DNA from: Ruegeria atlantica | GTDB taxonomy: Bacteria; Pseudomonadota; Alphaproteobacteria; Rhodobacterales; Rhodobacteraceae | Reading direction: 5' to 3' | Length of the DNA stretch: 64,000 bases | Assembly (NCBI GenBank): GCA_013032095.1 | Contig: WQBJ01000006.1 | Location: 1-64,000 of the forward strand | Shown: positions 52,092 to 60,898 of the stretch, one piece after another | Layout of the letters: every line of letters begins with the position of its first letter | How positions within the stretch are numbered: the stretch's first letter is position 1 | Program-made: the position numbers and the translations under genes | Notes under the pieces: model-generated | Database searches by the model: none | Seen by the model: only the letters and a program-made list of their open reading frames with translations | What the model was told of the DNA's origin: nothing

Positions 52092-53697
52092 CATATCCTC
52101 CACGCTCGATTTCTGCGGCGATAACGGTAAAGCGGTCGGCCTTGACCGCCTGTTCCAGCGCCGACCGCAGTTCTGCGCGGTTGCGAACAGTATGTCCATA
52201 GCCTCCAAAGGCTTGTCCCATGGCGGCAAAGTCGTGACGGTCGAAATCGACGCCCGTGTTGCCCATCTGTCGCTGTCGCTGTTTCAGCTCGATCAGCGCA
52301 AGGCTGGCATCGACAAAGACCAGAAATATCGGGTTGCCGCCCATTTCAGCGGCAGTCGAAAGCTCTCCGGCAACCATCAGGAACCCGGCGTCGCCCGAGA
52401 AACTGATGACCGGACGATCCGGTTCAGCCAGTTTTAGGCCGATGGCCATCGGCACCGCGCAGCCCATGGTGCAGAGCGCCGAGGACTGGATCAGCCCGCG
52501 TTCCTCGTGGCAGTCCCACATCTGGCTCAGCAGGATGCGATGTGCGCCACTGTCTGCAGTAGCCAGCGTTTCAGCGGGCAAGGCGGCACGGGTTTCGGCG
52601 ATGACGGCCGCAGGACCCCATTCGTCATTTCTTGGGAAGGCCCGAGCCAATGCGGCTTTGACCTGTTCAGGTTCACCTCCGGGCCAAGTTGCATGGGCCG
52701 GGTTGCCCTTGGCGATAGCTTCCAGCGTCGCACCCGTATGAGCCACCAGATTCAGACCGGCCTGATGCATGTAGTGATCATTGACCACAGCCGAGATGTC
52801 GATGACGCGCTTTTCCTCCGGGTCCCAAATCTCACGCCAGCCGGGGCGCATTTCGATCGGGTCATAGCCCAAACACAGCACCAAATCGGACTGTTCGACC
52901 AGCGGCACCAAATGCTTATCGGCCAGCGGCGACAGACCCGCGCCGCCGAGGCACAACGGGTGATCCTCGGGCACTACACCCTTGGCTTTGTAAGTGGTGA
53001 CGAAGGGGATGCTGAAATGCTCCAGAAACGCCTGCACCACATTGCGCGAGTCGTCGTACATAACGTCCAGCCCGATAATGGCGATGGGCCGTTCGGCCTC
53101 AGCCACCCAGCGGCGGGCCTTCTCAACACAATTCCCCTCGGGCGCGACGGCGGCGGGTTTGGTCAAGCGACGGCGTTTAACGCCGGAAACACGCGTATCC
53201 GCAACCGAGATCGGCACGTCGATATGCACCGGGCCGGGGCGCGGCTGGTTCGCCAGAGACACTGCCTTGTCGGCAACAACATCAGCCCCCTGCGCGGTCA
53301 AGGTAAACGTCCCCTTGGTGATTGAGCGGTAGACCTGCGCATGATCCATAACCTGGTGGGTGTAGGTCAGCGCCTCATCAGCATCGACACAGCCGGTCAG
53401 AACGATCATTGGCACCCGATCCTGCAACGCGTTGGCCACCACGTTGATCCCATTCATCGCGCCGGGGCCGAGGGTGGCCACCAGAATCGCAGGTGCACCG
53501 TCGCGATGATGCACGGCTTCGGCCATGAAACCTGCGGCGTTTTCATGCTTGGTCAAGTGGAACTTGACCCCTGCCTGCTCCAACGCATCCACCAGGGTCA
53601 GGACCTCACCGCCTGGCATGCCAAAAGCGTGACGGCACCCGGCCTCGTAAAGTCGTTGCGCCAACAGGTCAGCCGCGCGGGGGGAGAGGTCCTGCAT
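52078..53697 (-). CDS. Thiamine-diphosphate-dependent enzyme, acetolactate synthase-like
   Basis: The 539-residue protein has the three domains of the ThDP decarboxylase/acetolactate synthase family. The N-terminal domain carries the catalytic glutamate in LTKHENAAGFMAEA, the middle domain GLDVMYDDSRNVVQAFLEH, and the C-terminal domain the cofactor motif SGDAGFLMVAGELST. It differs from housekeeping IlvB in sequence and has no small subunit beside it. Linked to a class III CoA-transferase, it could act on a 2-oxoacid or acyl-CoA (oxalyl-CoA decarboxylase is the best-known pairing), but oxalyl-CoA-specific motifs are not evident. The ATG at 53697 has CGGAGC ahead. Confidence 0.85.
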   Translation of the reverse strand: MQDLSPRAADLLAQRLYEAGCRHAFGMPGGEVLTLVDALEQAGVKFHLTKHENAAGFMAEAVHHRDGAPAILVATLGPGAMNGINVVANALQDRVPMIVLTGCVDADEALTYTHQVMDHAQVYRSITKGTFTLTAQGADVVADKAVSLANQPRPGPVHIDVPISVADTRVSGVKRRRLTKPAAVAPEGNCVEKARRWVAEAERPIAIIGLDVMYDDSRNVVQAFLEHFSIPFVTTYKAKGVVPEDHPLCLGGAGLSPLADKHLVPLVEQSDLVLCLGYDPIEMRPGWREIWDPEEKRVIDISAVVNDHYMHQAGLNLVAHTGATLEAIAKGNPAHATWPGGEPEQVKAALARAFPRNDEWGPAAVIAETRAALPAETLATADSGAHRILLSQMWDCHEERGLIQSSALCTMGCAVPMAIGLKLAEPDRPVISFSGDAGFLMVAGELSTAAEMGGNPIFLVFVDASLALIELKQRQRQMGNTGVDFDRHDFAAMGQAFGGYGHTVRNRAELRSALEQAVKADRFTVIAAEIERGGYDGRI

Positions 53698-53776
53698 CAG
53701 TAGTGCTCCGAAATTATTGTTGCACAGGAGATTGCGGAGGACGCGCCCGGACGCAAGCAGGTTCACGTCAGTGTGA

Positions 53777-54235
53777 CTATTTGACGGCGGATTCCGCCAC
53801 TGCCTGAAACTTTGTGTCAAGTTCCAGGGCAATTTCGCGCAGAGGCTCGCCACCCTCGTAGACATAGGGCGCAAACACAAAGCTCGGCGTTTTGTAAGAG
53901 AGAGTGGCGGTGCCGTCCTCGTTCTCGGTCACGTAAAAGCGGATCGGGGCCTCGATCATGGCGGTGACGGAAGTTTCCAGAACCCGCACGGCGTAGTCGT
54001 TGTTGAACGCACCGATCACCAAATTACCGGGGATAATGATGCCGCGCGAGGCTGCGGCTTTGGTCGGCCCGGCCTGTGTGACTACAATCAGCCCGTTTTC
54101 TTTCACCGCAACCTTCGTGGCGGCAACAAGTTCGTCATAGCTTTTGTCTGTCGGATAAATCGCCCAGCCGGACAGGGGTTCTTGGGCCCAGGCAGGCACG
54201 ACCAGACAGCAAAACAAGGCCCAAAGAACGCGCAT
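53777..54235 (-). CDS. DUF302 family periplasmic protein
   Basis: The 152-residue precursor has a signal peptide (MRVLWALFCCLVVPAWAQ). The rest fits DUF302, a small alpha-beta family of unknown function: SYDELVAATKVAVKENGLIV, FNNDYAVRVLETSVTAMIEAP and IRFYVTENEDGTATLSYKTP. The ATG at 54235 is chosen because GGAGG lies 8 nt ahead; a GTG 9 nt upstream falls inside that site. It lies 61 nt after cobF in the same direction and may be the last gene of the cobalamin transcript. A functional link to B12 is not established. Confidence 0.85.
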   Translation of the reverse strand: MRVLWALFCCLVVPAWAQEPLSGWAIYPTDKSYDELVAATKVAVKENGLIVVTQAGPTKAAASRGIIIPGNLVIGAFNNDYAVRVLETSVTAMIEAPIRFYVTENEDGTATLSYKTPSFVFAPYVYEGGEPLREIALELDTKFQAVAESAVK

Positions 54236-54296
54236 TCGTGACACCTCCTACACCATGACTGGTATCATTGATGACAGAGAACCGGGTGCGGCGCAC

Positions 54297-55043
54297 TCAC
54301 AATACCGTGCGTTTTTGAAGCAGATAGATATCCATGATCCAGCCATGATCGGCGCGCGCCTTGGCTCGTATGTCCAGGATCTGTTGCGCTACGTCGAGCA
54401 GTGGCCCCTTGATCAGGATCTCTTCCTTCATGCCAACATACGCGCCCCACCAAATGTCATAGCCGGCCATCTCAAGGGTTTGAAAGGAGCACTCTCCATC
54501 CAGCATAACTGCAACTTTTGAGGCGCTTTCAGGCCAACCTTCATCCCGAATGCGGCGTCCGGTGGTGACAACATATGGTGCGCCCAGATCGTTGATCGGA
54601 ATGGCATGTGCCGCGGTCAACGCCTGCAGCGCAGTGATGCCGGGGATCACACGCGTCTTTGGCTGTGGGTCCAGCCGTGCCGCGATTCTCAATGAACTGT
54701 CGTAAAGCGACGGGTCCCCCCAGATCAGTAGCGCCACGCGATGTGCGCCGGGGTGGGCCGAGATCGCCTCCTGCCAGCGTAGGGCTATAGCGTCGTGCCA
54801 CTCGTCGACCCCTCGCAGGTAGCCATCGTCGGCCCGGCGCTTGGGAATGTCGAAATAGGCGATCTGGGGCGGTGTTTCAGTCACTGCCGTGATGATCTCT
54901 TCGCGCAGCCCTGCCAGATCGGCCTTATTCTCGCCCTTGCGGGGGATCAGGATCAGGTCTGCATCTCGGATGGCTTGCGCACCCTGAAAGGTCACATGAT
55001 CCAGGTTGCCCGTTCCGATACCGATCAGCGTCAGGTCAAACAT
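54297..55043 (-). CDS. cobF: Precorrin-6A synthase (deacetylating)
   Basis: The 248-residue SAM-dependent tetrapyrrole methylase methylates C1 of precorrin-5 and removes the acetyl group, a step unique to the aerobic cobalamin pathway. Family marks are LTLIGIGTGNLDHVTFQGA, ADLILIPRKGENKADLAGLR, the SAM-site LLIWGDPSLYDSSLRIA and the CobF-specific GYDIWWGAYVGMKEE. The ATG at 55043 overlaps cobA by 8 nt. Confidence 0.95.
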   Translation of the reverse strand: MFDLTLIGIGTGNLDHVTFQGAQAIRDADLILIPRKGENKADLAGLREEIITAVTETPPQIAYFDIPKRRADDGYLRGVDEWHDAIALRWQEAISAHPGAHRVALLIWGDPSLYDSSLRIAARLDPQPKTRVIPGITALQALTAAHAIPINDLGAPYVVTTGRRIRDEGWPESASKVAVMLDGECSFQTLEMAGYDIWWGAYVGMKEEILIKGPLLDVAQQILDIRAKARADHGWIMDIYLLQKRTVL

Positions 55044-55764
55044 CGTCAAACTCTGCCAGCGGGCCATATAGGATCAGGGCTGGTGCTGTTCCGATCTCAG
55101 AGCTCAATTGTTCAGATAGCGCACCAATTGTCGAGCGGTGCAGATTTTGATCCGGAGTTGAAACGGATTCGGCCATCAGTGCAGGCGTGTTCATCGGTAG
55201 CCCGTGTTCGTGCAGGGTTTCTACCAGCAGTGGGAATGTTCGCTTGCCCATGAACACCACAGTCGTCGCGTCAGGATCAGCAAGCGCAGGCAGGTTCAGG
55301 TCTTCAGGCAGCTTGCCGCTGACATCGTGACCGGTGACAAACTGTACCCGACGTGCCGTCAGTCGACGCGTAAGTGGAATACCCGCCGCTGCAGCAGCGG
55401 CGACAGCTGATGGTATGCCCGGGATAATCTCGTATTCGATCCCAGCCTCACGCAAGGCAAGCAATTCCTCTTCCAATCGCCCGAACATCCCGCCATCGCC
55501 GGATTTTAAACGCACCACATGCTGACCGGTCTGTGCATATTCCACCAACAGGCGGCTCACATGGTCCTGCTTGGGCGAAGGCCGTCCGGCGCGTTTCCCA
55601 ACTCCGACAAGATCAGCATCTTCGCGCGCATGATTCAGGATCGGGCCGCTGCTGAGATCGTCAAACAGCACGGCATCGGCCTTATGCATCCGATCAACCG
55701 CTTTCAGCGTCAGCAGTTCAGGGTCACCGGGGCCAGAGCCAATGAAAGACACGAACCCACTCAT
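55036..55764 (-). CDS. cobA: Uroporphyrinogen-III C-methyltransferase
   Basis: The 242-residue SUMT adds methyl groups at C2 and C7 of uroporphyrinogen III to give precorrin-2, the entry to cobalamin and siroheme. Motifs are GSGPGDPELLTLKAVDRMHKA, VRLKSGDGGMFGRLEEEL, and the PGIPSAVAAAAAAGIPLTRR stretch. It lacks the CysG dehydrogenase domain. It overlaps cobB by 4 nt and cobF by 8 nt. Confidence 0.95.
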   Translation of the reverse strand: MSGFVSFIGSGPGDPELLTLKAVDRMHKADAVLFDDLSSGPILNHAREDADLVGVGKRAGRPSPKQDHVSRLLVEYAQTGQHVVRLKSGDGGMFGRLEEELLALREAGIEYEIIPGIPSAVAAAAAAGIPLTRRLTARRVQFVTGHDVSGKLPEDLNLPALADPDATTVVFMGKRTFPLLVETLHEHGLPMNTPALMAESVSTPDQNLHRSTIGALSEQLSSEIGTAPALILYGPLAEFDDV

Positions 55765-57077
55765 GCCGAGGCCTCCGTGATCAGGTGAAAGAAGGTACCG
55801 GTCACATTGTCGCGCACCGACCCAGTCTGAGGCCCCTCGGCCCCTTCAGCATCAAACACCCGTGCCAGCGGGGCGTCAGGCTGTTCGACAATCGAAGAAT
55901 AGTGGAATTCATGCCCTCGCAGCGCGGTGTTGGCCGCATAGCCCGGCATCGGGGCCAGCAATTCCGCGCGGCGATAACCCAGATTGAACTTCCGCTTCTC
56001 GTACGAAGTCACTAGCCCCAGCAGACCTGCCATTTGATGCTGAACACCGTCCTTGTCGATCAGCGCCTGACCCAGAGCCATGTATCCGCCGCACTCCCCA
56101 TGCACTGGTTTGGTTACAGCATGCTTTCGCAGCCCTGTCAGGAACCTATCGGCTGCAGCCAGAGTGCCTGCGTGCAACTCAGGATATCCGCCCGGCAACC
56201 AAACCAGATCAGCGTCTGCCGCCGGGGCTTCATCTGCCAGCGGTGAAAATGGCAGAATCTCTGCACCCGCCGCGCGCCAACCTTCCAGAATATGCGGATA
56301 GGTGAAGGAAAACGCGGCGTCCAGGGCCAATGCGATCCGCTGCGCTGGAGGCCGCGGCAGCGCGGCGGACGATGGCCCTTTGGGGCCTGAGGAGGCCGCC
56401 CGCTTGATCGCTTCAAGATCCACATGTTCGCGCAGAAACGCGGCGTATCCGACAATCGCGCTTTCCAGATCGGGATGTTCGACGGCCTGAATCAAACCCA
56501 GATGGCGTTCGGGCAAGGTCAGGTCTCCACGACGAGGCAGAACGCCCAGAACCGGCAACCCCGCGCGCTCCATTCCCAAACGGGTAAGTCGCTCATGCCG
56601 GGGGCTCGCGCAGCGATTCAGGATCACACCGGCAAAAGGCAGGTCCGGGTTATACAATCGGAACCCCAGCGCCGTGGCCGCCGCCGATTGCGCCTGACCG
56701 CCCACATCCAGCACCAGTACCACCGGCCAGCCCATGCGCTGGGCGGTCTCGGCGCTGGACCCGTGGCCCAACTCACCCGGTTTGGCGACCCCATCGAACA
56801 GCCCCATCGAGCCCTCGGCCACCACGATATCCGCGCCCTCGGCCTGGGCCGAAATCGCGTTTAACAGCGGTTCACCCATCGCCCAACTATCCAGATTGAA
56901 CGAGGACCGCCCTGCCGCCGCTCGGTGAAAAGCGGGGTCAATATAGTCCGGTCCACTTTTGAACGGCTGAACGGTTAACCCTTCCTCGGCTAGCGCCCGT
57001 AACAGGCCCAGCATGACGGTCGTTTTCCCAGTGCCCGAGGAGGGCGCAGAAATCAGAAGGCCCGGAGGGTTAGTCAT
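55761..57077 (-). CDS. cobB: Hydrogenobyrinate/cobyrinate a,c-diamide synthase
   Basis: The 438-residue glutamine amidotransferase amidates carboxyls a and c of the corrin ring using ATP. The N-terminal ATPase domain has the P-loop [17 protein letters not shown] and [13 protein letters not shown]. The C-terminal GATase domain has the nucleophile Cys329 in [13 protein letters not shown]. The ATG at 57077 is favoured by GGAG 9 nt ahead; the longer frame upstream is basic shadow of cobM. It overlaps cobM by 8 nt. Confidence 0.94.
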   Translation of the reverse strand: MTNPPGLLISAPSSGTGKTTVMLGLLRALAEEGLTVQPFKSGPDYIDPAFHRAAAGRSSFNLDSWAMGEPLLNAISAQAEGADIVVAEGSMGLFDGVAKPGELGHGSSAETAQRMGWPVVLVLDVGGQAQSAAATALGFRLYNPDLPFAGVILNRCASPRHERLTRLGMERAGLPVLGVLPRRGDLTLPERHLGLIQAVEHPDLESAIVGYAAFLREHVDLEAIKRAASSGPKGPSSAALPRPPAQRIALALDAAFSFTYPHILEGWRAAGAEILPFSPLADEAPAADADLVWLPGGYPELHAGTLAAADRFLTGLRKHAVTKPVHGECGGYMALGQALIDKDGVQHQMAGLLGLVTSYEKRKFNLGYRRAELLAPMPGYAANTALRGHEFHYSSIVEQPDAPLARVFDAEGAEGPQTGSVRDNVTGTFFHLITEASA

Positions 57078-57864
57078 CACCATGGCTCCAGCTGGACCAC
57101 GGGCTGTCCGCGCTTTGCGGGCGGTACCGACGATCGTAGTCCTTTGAATAGAGGCAGCTTTCGTCAAAGCCTTCGCCCGCAAGCGCGGGGCCGACCATGA
57201 TCAGGGCGGTGCGCGCGATGCTCTCGTCCAGCGCCTCTTTCAACGTCGCCAATGTCGCGCGGATGATCCGCTCATCCGGCCAACTGGCGCGATAGACCAC
57301 CGCCACAGGGCAGTCCGCGCCATAGCTCGGGGTCAGGTCAGCGATCACCTTGTCCAGATTGCCGATCGACAGGTGGATGGCCAGAGTCGCCCCGGTACGG
57401 GCAAAGTTCTTCAATGTCTCACCTTCGGGCATCGAGGACGCACGCCCTGGAGTCCGGGTCAGCACAACCGACTGGGCCAGGCCGGGTAGGGTCAACTCAG
57501 TTCCCAGTGTCGCTGCGGCGGCGGCAAAGGACGGCACACCGGGGGTCACACTGACCGGGATGCCCATCGCTTTTAGTCGGCGGATTTGCTCTCCCATCGC
57601 CGACCAGACGGAGAGATCGCCCGAATGCAGCCGCGCCACGTCGTGTCCGGCCTGATGCGCTGCCTCGATCTCGGCCATGATCTGGTCCAGATCCATCGGC
57701 GCGGTGTTGATGATCTTTGCGCCCTCGGGGCAATGGCTGAGGATCTCTTCGGGAACCAGTGACCCAGCATAGAGGCACACGGGGCAGGACGCTATGATAT
57801 CGCGCCCGCGCAGGGTCAACAGGTCGGCGGCGCCCGGTCCGGCGCCGATAAAATGAACGGTCAT
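57070..57864 (-). CDS. cobM: Precorrin-4 C11-methyltransferase
   Basis: The 264-residue methylase acts on C11 of precorrin-4. It has [40 protein letters not shown] (CobM/CbiF-specific), [18 protein letters not shown] and [20 protein letters not shown]. The ATG follows GGAGGACAAAC and overlaps the cobE stop as ATGA. Confidence 0.95.
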   Translation of the reverse strand: MTVHFIGAGPGAADLLTLRGRDIIASCPVCLYAGSLVPEEILSHCPEGAKIINTAPMDLDQIMAEIEAAHQAGHDVARLHSGDLSVWSAMGEQIRRLKAMGIPVSVTPGVPSFAAAAATLGTELTLPGLAQSVVLTRTPGRASSMPEGETLKNFARTGATLAIHLSIGNLDKVIADLTPSYGADCPVAVVYRASWPDERIIRATLATLKEALDESIARTALIMVGPALAGEGFDESCLYSKDYDRRYRPQSADSPWSSWSHGDD

Positions 57865-58229
57865 GTTTGTCCTCCGATGGCGACGGCGCAGGTGGCAAGC
57901 CGGTCGCCCGAAATCTGTCTGGGGGATGAAAGCCGCGCGCCGGGTCCGGCTGCGGCTAAGGCTGATGCTTCGGCCACGCTGCCGGTGCCATAGGTGGCGC
58001 GGCTGCGGGGCGAGCAGGTGAGGGTGCGTTGCGCGGCCAGATCGGCGGACGCAATGAAATGTAGAGGCAGGGCGGTGGTTGCGGCGAATTCTGCCAGCGC
58101 AGGATGGCCCCTCTTCTCCGCGACGGTGGCTAATGCATCAATGTTCTGACCAACACTGGCCTGGTCAAAAGCCGCGCGCAGGCTGTCCGTAGTGGCTGCT
58201 GATGAGAAACCCAAACCTGCAACAATCAT
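57861..58229 (-). CDS. cobE: Cobalamin biosynthesis protein CobE (CbiG C-terminal domain-like)
   Basis: The 122-residue protein matches the small CobE/CbiG_C family: [20 protein letters not shown] at the start, then STEKR-like [15 protein letters not shown] and [20 protein letters not shown]. In the aerobic pathway CobE is needed but its exact reaction is unsettled. The ATG at 58229 overlaps the cobL stop; longer frames upstream are shadow of cobL. Confidence 0.88.
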   Translation of the reverse strand: MIVAGLGFSSAATTDSLRAAFDQASVGQNIDALATVAEKRGHPALAEFAATTALPLHFIASADLAAQRTLTCSPRSRATYGTGSVAEASALAAAGPGARLSSPRQISGDRLATCAVAIGGQT

Positions 58230-59425
58230 AGGGTGACGCTCCATTGCACGACTGGATAGGTCGATTTCCAGCCACGCCGGGGGCCAAGCGCGGAGGCCTG
58301 TGCCAATTCTATACGCAGAAGTTCTCCGCCCAGCTTGTCGTGCCATTGCGCCAGCAGCGCCTCGCTTTCCAGCGTCACCGCGTTGGCAACAAGTCTCGTA
58401 CCAGCGGGAAGGACATCGCGCAGTGAGGCCAGCAGGTTGGCGCTGAGCCCACCACCGATGAAGACGACATCCGGCAGAGGAAGACCGGTCAGCGCTTCGG
58501 GGGCGGTGCCGTGGATGACCTTCAGCCTGTCCTGTCCCAGCGCATCGGCGTTACGTCGGATACGCTCGGCACGGTCCTCACGCGGCTCAATTGAGGTTGC
58601 CGTAAGTGTCGGATCGCACATCAACCACTCGATACCGATCGAGCCGGTGCCGCCACCGATATCCCACAGATGTTCGCCCCGTTGCGGAGCCAGCGCTGAC
58701 AGGGTCAGCGCCCGTACCGGGCGTTTAGTGATTTGACCGTCGGTCTCGAATATCTCATCCGGCTTGCCAGAGGCCTTGGGGAAAGCCCGCCCTTCACCAG
58801 CTACTTCAAGGCCCACACAAACCGGGTGATCAAATCCTCCCAGAAGCGCCTCGGTCAGCGAGACGCTGCGGGACCGTTCGCGGGGGCCGCCTAGGGCCTC
58901 CATCACGTGCAGGCGTGTGTCGGCAAACCCGGTCTCAGACAGGTAGGTCGCCAGCTCTGTCACAGCCTTACCGTCTCGCAGGAGCAGGATAGCACGCAGG
59001 CCACGCGCTAAATGAGGCCGCAACCGGGTCAGCGGGGCTGCGTGCAGGCCAAAGGTCAGCGTGCTTTCCAGCGGCCAGCCCAGCCGGGCGGCGGCAAGCG
59101 AAAAGGTTGATTGACCGGGCAGGGCCGCCCATTCTCCAGCCTCGAAATTGCGCGCGATGACTGAGCCTGCGCCGAACCAGAACGGATCACCAGAGGCCAG
59201 CACTACGGTTGGTCGCCCACGGAAACCTGTTAGGATCGGCAAACCGTCAGCGAAGGGTACAGGCCACGCAATCCGCTGAGCGGACGTTTCAGGAACCAAT
59301 GACAAGTGGCGCGGGGGCCCCATTATGATTTCGACGCGTTCCAGCACTTGACGGCTTGCGGGGGGCAGGCCATCCAGTCCATCTTCGCCCAAGCCCAGAA
59401 CGGTCAGCCACGGAGCTTCAGACAT
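58226..59425 (-). CDS. cobL: Precorrin-6Y C5,15-methyltransferase (decarboxylating)
   Basis: The 399-residue protein is a fusion of CbiE (about 1-205) and CbiT (about 230-399). CobL methylates C5 and C15 and decarboxylates the C12 acetate. The CbiE part has LTVLGLGEDGLDGLPPASRQ and VLASGDPFWFGAG; the CbiT part has the SAM motif WDIGGGTGSIGIEWL. The ATG at 59425 follows AGGAGGTG and shares its CATG with the start of cobK on the opposite strand. It overlaps cobE by 4 nt. Confidence 0.95.
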   Translation of the reverse strand: MSEAPWLTVLGLGEDGLDGLPPASRQVLERVEIIMGPPRHLSLVPETSAQRIAWPVPFADGLPILTGFRGRPTVVLASGDPFWFGAGSVIARNFEAGEWAALPGQSTFSLAAARLGWPLESTLTFGLHAAPLTRLRPHLARGLRAILLLRDGKAVTELATYLSETGFADTRLHVMEALGGPRERSRSVSLTEALLGGFDHPVCVGLEVAGEGRAFPKASGKPDEIFETDGQITKRPVRALTLSALAPQRGEHLWDIGGGTGSIGIEWLMCDPTLTATSIEPREDRAERIRRNADALGQDRLKVIHGTAPEALTGLPLPDVVFIGGGLSANLLASLRDVLPAGTRLVANAVTLESEALLAQWHDKLGGELLRIELAQASALGPRRGWKSTYPVVQWSVTL

Positions 59426-60173
59426 GACACACCTCCTGATCCTTGGTGGCACAACCGAGGCCAATGCATTGGCCAAAGCCGTGGCCGAAGGGGGCATCCC
59501 GGCGACCTATTCTTACGCTGGCCGCGTGGAAAACCCGCGCTCGCAGCCCTTGCCGGTGCGCGTCGGCGGGTTTGGCGGTTTCGAAGGTTTGGCGCGTTAC
59601 CTGCGCGACCACGCGGTGACCCATGTGGTTGATGCAACTCATCCCTTTGCCGCGCAGATGAGCGGGAACGCTGTTAATGCATGTCGCGAAGCCGGAGTGA
59701 CATTGGCCGCGCTGACCCGCCCGGCATGGACGGCGCAGGAGGGTGACAACTGGCGCCACGTCGCCGATATCGACGGCGCAGTGGCCGGGCTGTCCGGTGC
59801 GCCGCAACGCGTTTTTCTGGCTGTCGGCCGGATGCATCTTGAGGACTTTGCCGCCCAACCTCAACACCACTATCTGCTGCGGTTGGTTGATGAACCCGAC
59901 GAGTTGCCTTTGCCGAACTGTGATGTCGTTGTTTCGCGCGGGCCGTTCACCTTTAGGGATGACCAGGCGCTGATGCAGCAGCACGGCGTTGAATTGGTTG
60001 TGTCCAAGAACGCAGGCGGCACCGGCGCGCGCGCCAAGCTGGACGCCGCGCGGGCGCTTGGCGTGCCGGTGCTCATGATCGATCGACCGGCTCTGCCGCA
60101 GCGGACCGAATTGTCGAATGTCGCACAGGTTCTGGACTGGCTGGATCATTCCGGCGTGAACCTCGGGGTGTAG
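59424..60173 (+). CDS. cobK: Precorrin-6A reductase
   Basis: The 249-residue NADPH-dependent enzyme reduces precorrin-6A to precorrin-6B. It begins HLLILGGTTEANALAKAVAE and contains VVDATHPFAAQMSGNAV, VFLAVGRMHLEDFA, VVSRGPFTFRDDQAL and VVSKNAGGTGARAKLDAA, all CobK marks. It is the only rightward gene in the cobalamin cluster. GGAG at 59412-59415 lies within the cobL coding region 8 nt before its ATG, so the promoter must be inside cobL. Its 3' end overlaps cobJ by 28 nt. Confidence 0.95.
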   Translation: MTHLLILGGTTEANALAKAVAEGGIPATYSYAGRVENPRSQPLPVRVGGFGGFEGLARYLRDHAVTHVVDATHPFAAQMSGNAVNACREAGVTLAALTRPAWTAQEGDNWRHVADIDGAVAGLSGAPQRVFLAVGRMHLEDFAAQPQHHYLLRLVDEPDELPLPNCDVVVSRGPFTFRDDQALMQQHGVELVVSKNAGGTGARAKLDAARALGVPVLMIDRPALPQRTELSNVAQVLDWLDHSGVNLGV

Positions 60174-60898
60174 ACGATAGGGGCGCCGTCCCGTTCTATC
60201 ACACGCGTCAGCGAGGAACCGACAATGACCACTGTCTGCATGTCGGCCATTTCCGGCGTCGCTTTGTCGAGGGTCGAAATCCGGATCGCCTCATTTGCGC
60301 GAGACACAGCGCGAGCGAATAGGATCAGACGTTCGGGTTCACATTCCTCACGCAGGATTTCCAGCGTCTTTACAAAACCCTCGGGGCGGGACTTCGACCG
60401 CGGATTGTAGAATGCCATTGCGAAATCCGCTTGCGCCGCCAGACGCAGGCGTTTCTCGATCAGGGACCACGGTTTCAGGTTATCGCTGAGATTGATGGCA
60501 CAGAAATCATGCCCCAAAGGCGCACCAGCACGGGCCGACGCGGCCAGCATCGCGGTGATGCCGGGCAGGACGTCGATGGGGATGCTGCGCCATTCGGTGG
60601 GGCCGTTCTCCAATGCTTCAAAAACCGCCGCGGCCATCGCAAACACTCCGGGATCGCCCGAGGACACAACGACCACGCGCTTGCCTTCGGCCGCCATCTG
60701 CAATGCGTGCTGCGAGCGGTCGATCTCCACCCGGTTGTCACTGGCGTGCAGAGTCAGGCCGGGGCGTTCCGCAACACGTGCGACATAGGGGATATAGCCA
60801 ACAATATCCGTGGCCTCGGCCAGCGCAGCGGACACCTCGGGCGTCACCAAGTCTTCGTTGCCGGGCCCGAGGCCCGCGATCTTGACCCACCCGCTCAT
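60146..60898 (-). CDS. cobJ: Precorrin-3B C17-methyltransferase
   Basis: The 250-residue methylase adds the C17 methyl and drives ring contraction to precorrin-4. It has VKIAGLGPGNEDLVTPEVSA, VVVSSGDPGVFAMAAAVFE, LPGITAMLAASARAGAPLGH and the CobJ-specific AMAFYNPRSKSRPEGFVK. It starts in a 4-nt overlap with cobI. Downstream the same strand runs antisense through cobK before reaching cobL. Confidence 0.95.
   Translation of the reverse strand: MSGWVKIAGLGPGNEDLVTPEVSAALAEATDIVGYIPYVARVAERPGLTLHASDNRVEIDRSQHALQMAAEGKRVVVVSSGDPGVFAMAAAVFEALENGPTEWRSIPIDVLPGITAMLAASARAGAPLGHDFCAINLSDNLKPWSLIEKRLRLAAQADFAMAFYNPRSKSRPEGFVKTLEILREECEPERLILFARAVSRANEAIRISTLDKATPEMADMQTVVIVGSSLTRVIERDGAPIVYTPRFTPE

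Noticed and set aside
53698-54296. Cobalamin riboswitch near the end of the cob cluster
   Set aside because: No B12-box-like sequence is visible here; the leader of the cluster should lie upstream of cobN beyond 64000.
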